NCBI GenBank assembly: GCA_963082875.1 | Contig: OY720099.1 | Span: forward strand, 1,488,001-1,552,000 | Source: Corella eumyota | Taxonomy: Eukaryota > Chordata > Ascidiacea > Phlebobranchia > Corellidae | Length of the DNA: 64,000 nt | Reading direction: 5' to 3' | Notes under the pieces: generated by a model | Databases searched by the model: none | The model's input: the letters and a program-made list of their open reading frames with translations, nothing else | What the model was told of the DNA's origin: nothing | Part shown: piece by piece, positions 60,364 through 64,000 of the stretch | Layout of the letters: the number at the start of each line of letters is the position of its first letter | Numbering within the stretch: position 1 is the first letter of the stretch | Program-made: the position numbers and the translations under genes

Positions 60364-63300
60364 CTAAATATCCAGTTTATATTTTTTGCGCTGAATATTT
60401 TTAACTTCTCCTTCTTGATTGGATAATAAACCGTATAACCTTTTGACCTTCTCAGCACGCTCAGTGTCCCTAAAAATAAAAACAATTTTTTAAGGATACC
60501 TTTAATGTCTCAGTGACAATAGCAATGTGTTACTAAACAGGTTATTGCCCAGACAATGTTACCTACTCAGTAATAGCCAAATAATGAAACTCTATGATGA
60601 GGATAATTCCTATCAACTTACATTTCTTGTTGTTCCTTGAATTTTTGTCTTGCTATGAATTTTGAATCCTTTCTGATCTCTCTAATCGCTCCCTTTTTCT
60701 CGCGTTTATGTTTGTGCAACAACCTCTCTCTTTCACGCTTTAACGAGTTCTTCTTTTTCGATTTTCTCTCAAAGGGTTCACCCCTAAAAAAAATCAAAAA
60801 AAGGGGTAAAATTAAAAAAAAAAATTAAATATTCTAAAGATAAATTTAAATACTTACACATCCTCAATTTTGGGGTCAAAAAGTCTTAAAATTGTTGGTT
60901 TTTCAACTCCAAATGAGCACGGTGTTCTCAATTTACCACAATTATCATTTATCACTTGGAATACATTTTCAATCTCAGTTAAAATTATTTTTTCTTTCGT
61001 GATATTCTTTATTGTGCTCAGCAGTTGTTTAAATGGTTGAAATATTTCAGTATAAGCAGTAATGTCTGAATAAAGTGTTGCAAATTTTTGCAAGAGCCGA
61101 ATAGTTGTGAGAATAAGTAAACATCTAAAAAATAATAGTAATTAAGTAGAGGTAACAATAGGTTTAAATAAAATTTAAATGCAAAAATGAAAATAGATAT
61201 GCATTTTGTAGAATATTTCTTTAAGTAATTTTGTGATAATAGCAAATAGCTGAATAATATATTAAAAATTGTTTTTTTTACATCACATTTAAATAAATAT
61301 CGATTAGACTTACTTTTCTTTATCACTGTAACTTTCTTTACAGATTAGTTGAAATATATCAACTTTTTCAATTTTGTTAAGATCAACATCAGAAGAATAA
61401 CATAAAATGTCACATGTTTTTCTGTTCAAATAACGGGAAGATATTTCAGGAATAACTAAAACAAAATCGATGGTTTGGTAAGTTTATAGTTACTATAGTA
61501 ATATTAACATTAATTTAACTAAATTTTTATAAAAAAAACTTGGTAAAGGAATAACATAGCAAACTGTCTGTTATACAATATCTCCCAGTCTCTGCAGTAA
61601 AATTAATCTAACAAAATTTAAATTTTTAAACCTGTTTTTAATTGTTGATTTCTAGGGATTGCCATACACAAAGTGGTGACAAGAAAGTTGAGACATTCTG
61701 GAACAAATCTTTTCGAGTAACAAACATATTCGTAAACCAGAGTACAAGTCATCAATCCTTTGCAAATGTCACTAAAAAAGAAAATAAGTAAACAAAATAT
61801 TGTATTTAGGTTATTTTGAAATACAATTCTAATACAAAAGTCAAACTAAACTAAAAACAAAATTAATATCCTTTATAAATTTCTTAAAAATTTTTCTCAA
61901 AATTAAACAGTATTAGAATAATATAAAAACAAATTTAAAGTCTTTACCTGATAGTAAGGACTTTGCATGTGCTTAGAAGATCACACATAAACAATATTGC
62001 AGGAGTTGTAACAGGGTGAATAAAATCACTCGTTGAAAATAATAACTTGATCAATTTGAACTGAATTAACTGAAAAAAACAAATAACCTTAAGTAAATAA
62101 AAACTTCCACAAAAATGAAACAATTCAGGTCATAACCCTTTGTTTCATATTGTCATTTAAAATTTTCATAGACGTTTATAACAGAGCTAAGTAGACAAAT
62201 TATATACAAATGTATGCCCAAATTTTGGACCTGCAAAACAAATTAAACTGCCTTTTTGGGTGTGGGTAAATTTTGACAAAAAAAATTCTGACTATAAGGT
62301 GGGATAATGTAAACTAATGTGAAGTACTTACCACATCTAAGGTGGGCCAGCTAGGTTTAATTTTGCTTGAAGTAAAACATAAATGAAATGAGATCTTTAA
62401 TCTTTGTTGAACACAAGCTGAACAACTATTAACATTCAACGAACATAACTCAAATAAATCCCTTCAAAAATATCAAAAAGGTTAACAAAAAAAAGTCATT
62501 AAAAATACATTTTGTTATTAGAAATCAATTAAAACAATTCTAAGTAATGATTAATGTATAATTATTAGGAATTCACCAAAAATTACTTAACTTACTTTGT
62601 AAGTGAATCGATCACTTTAATTCTAGGAGGTTGTAAAGTTGCCATCTCACAACAGTGTTGCCAAATATAAGCAAACAACTCAACCATTTTTGCTTTGTTT
62701 CCTTTGGCAACACTGGGAGCAAAGTTTTTTCTCAGGGTTTCCGTTAAATTAGGAGCAGAATCAACTTCATTGTTTTGTAATAATGAGGTGAATTCAGAAT
62801 AAGATCCAGGAACTAAATGTAAAAATAAAATATGATTTTAAGTATAGAATTCTGTAATTTTTAAATTAATTAACACTGTACAGCAAAAATAATAAATTTA
62901 CATTTTTTAATTTCCCTTTTTTCTAGTTGTTTATCCTCGATTTGAGCATTTTTCTCTGGAGAAGATCTTACTGAAGATACAGACTCCACAAAGCTCTCCA
63001 AGTCATCCTCATTCCCCGAGTCAATGTCAGAGTAATCATCACTGTCAGCATCTTCATCATTCATCTCTTCATCCTCCTCGATCCCTTGATCTCCTAGATC
63101 AGAGTCCGAGTCCTCATGCACTTCATTATTGCTCTAAAAAAAGATTTTAAAATTTTTAATTATTATTTCTTCACATTTAAAATATTGTTTTTAAAAAATA
63201 GCAAAAATGCATTTTACATCTTCTTTTTCTTCTTCAAGTTTCTCATTTTCCTCTTTATCCTCCCCCTCCTCATCCTCAATGAGATAAGAAAGAGGTTCAA

Positions 63301-64000
63301 CTTCAGGAATCTCTTCTTTGGGAGCAAACCTAAAAATAAAATAAAACCATTTTAGATTATAGCATTTTAATTTATATATAATGGAGATTAGTGAATGATA
63401 AAATAGTGTATGTCCAATTTATAGGCCCACAAAACAAAAAAAACTGCTGTTTATAGGTGAATATAGGTTGTTTGTACACATTAGACTAAGAATTAATAAG
63501 TTTATTATGTTTATAGAAATCTCAACCATGTGCAAAACTGTTAAGGGTTTCTTAAAGCTGCATTAGAGTCGTGAGATTTTAAACTTTATAAACAGCCTTG
63601 TTAAACCATTCAGCAAAAATAAATTAACATTTAAAAACAGGAAATTACTTTATTTTTCTACTTACTCATCTATAAGAGCATCAGCTGATTGATGGTTAAC
63701 TTTTTTCACCAAATTATTTAAAGAATTCATTTTCATTCTTTCATCTCGTTCTTCTCCTAATTTTTTTAATTCCTCTTCTCTTTCAAGTGCAAGTTCATAT
63801 TCAGATTTACTTCTACAAATATATAAAATATTAATTATTTGTGATATAAAAAAATAAATGCTAAATACAATGATTAAATTTAGATATTAAATAACATTAT
63901 TTAGATGAATCTTTTATGATTAACACACCTTATAATATTTTTAATTTAATTCTAGAATGAACATTTGTAACAAATTTATTTAGAATTTACTTTTGAGCTG
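60364..64000 (-). CDS. NOP14: NOP14 nucleolar protein, C-terminal part (5' end beyond the window)
   Basis: Twelve exons, right to left: 64000-63991 (partial), 63812-63666, 63329-63218, 63133-62902, 62812-62596, 62461-62332, 62069-61948, 61771-61632, 61455-61314, 61124-60858, 60783-60622 and 60469-60364, giving about 595 codons with matching phases. Human NOP14 has about 857 residues, so roughly the last two-thirds are present. Diagnostic blocks: NHQSADALIDE; a long acidic segment (HEDSDSDLGDQGIEEDEE); KGNKAKMVELFAYIWQH; FSTSDFIHPVTTPAILF; RFVPECLNFLV; and the basic C-terminus HKHKREKKGAIREIRKDSKF followed by RAEKVKRLYGLLSNQEGEVK. NOP14 is a core factor of the small-subunit processome needed for 18S rRNA maturation and 40S assembly in the nucleolus (established knowledge). 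Confidence 0.93.
62168..62320 (+). repeat. Copy of a ~150-bp dispersed repeat
   Basis: ACAGAGCTAAGTAGACAAAT, then GCCCAAATTTTGGACCTG, CAAATTAAACTGCCTTTTTG and GGTGTGGGTAAATTTTGACA; same order as the other copies. NOP14 intron. Confidence 0.55.
63375..63490 (+). repeat. Copy of a ~150-bp dispersed repeat
   Basis: AATGGAGATTAGTGAATGAT, TATGTCCAATTTATAGGCCC, CTGCTGTTTATAGGTGAATA and TTGTTTGTACACATTAG. NOP14 intron. Confidence 0.55.

Noticed and set aside
1-64000. Retrovirus-like, Polinton-like or other virus-derived elements
   Set aside because: No reverse transcriptase, integrase, capsid or envelope-like coding stretch and no long terminal repeats were recognised on either strand.

Overview
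The window is AT-rich animal DNA with many short introns (often 50-400 bp, GT..AG), tRNA-derived SINEs and compact gene spacing. The homeobox gene at the left, the intron pattern and the SINE family point to a tunicate, most likely Ciona (C. robusta/intestinalis). This is inference from reading; no database search was run.

Layout. 1-14 kb: the cardiac NK2-class homeobox gene Nk4 (Nkx2-5/tinman orthologue, minus strand, two coding exons joined across a 3.7 kb intron) with its flanks. The intron holds a tight cluster of five perfect TGACGTCA sites, and a GATA-core cluster lies about 0.45 kb upstream of the start codon. 14.3-26.3 kb: a gene-free satellite block. Its core (about 14.98-23.70 kb) is some 28 copies of a ~312-bp unit with higher-order structure, and every unit carries a CACGTG E-box and a CCAAT box. 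Older diverged copies in both orientations flank it. 26.5-29.8 kb: a dense run of 17 short hairpins in three related families (A, B, C). It has the size, arm length and spacing of a clustered, locally duplicated microRNA locus and is the most interesting part of the window.

31.4-64 kb is gene-dense: a RIM-like C2-domain protein (plus), an intronless YDJC carbohydrate deacetylase (minus), the complete 31-exon RAB3GAP2 gene (minus), an unrecognised single-pass membrane protein with a repetitive [ST]PR region (minus), a secreted LU-CCP-vWA fusion protein (plus), SERBP1 (minus), and the C-terminal two-thirds of NOP14 (minus, running off the right edge). I rebuilt exon chains by hand from reading frame, splice signals and remembered family sequences. 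Phases close in every gene, so most boundaries should be right to the base, but they are predictions.

No operon or single pathway links these genes. RAB3GAP2 and the RIM-like C2 protein may both belong to Rab3/exocytosis biology, and SERBP1 and NOP14 both concern ribosomes, but the neighbourhood looks like ordinary mixed gene order. No retrovirus-like or other virus-derived element was recognised.
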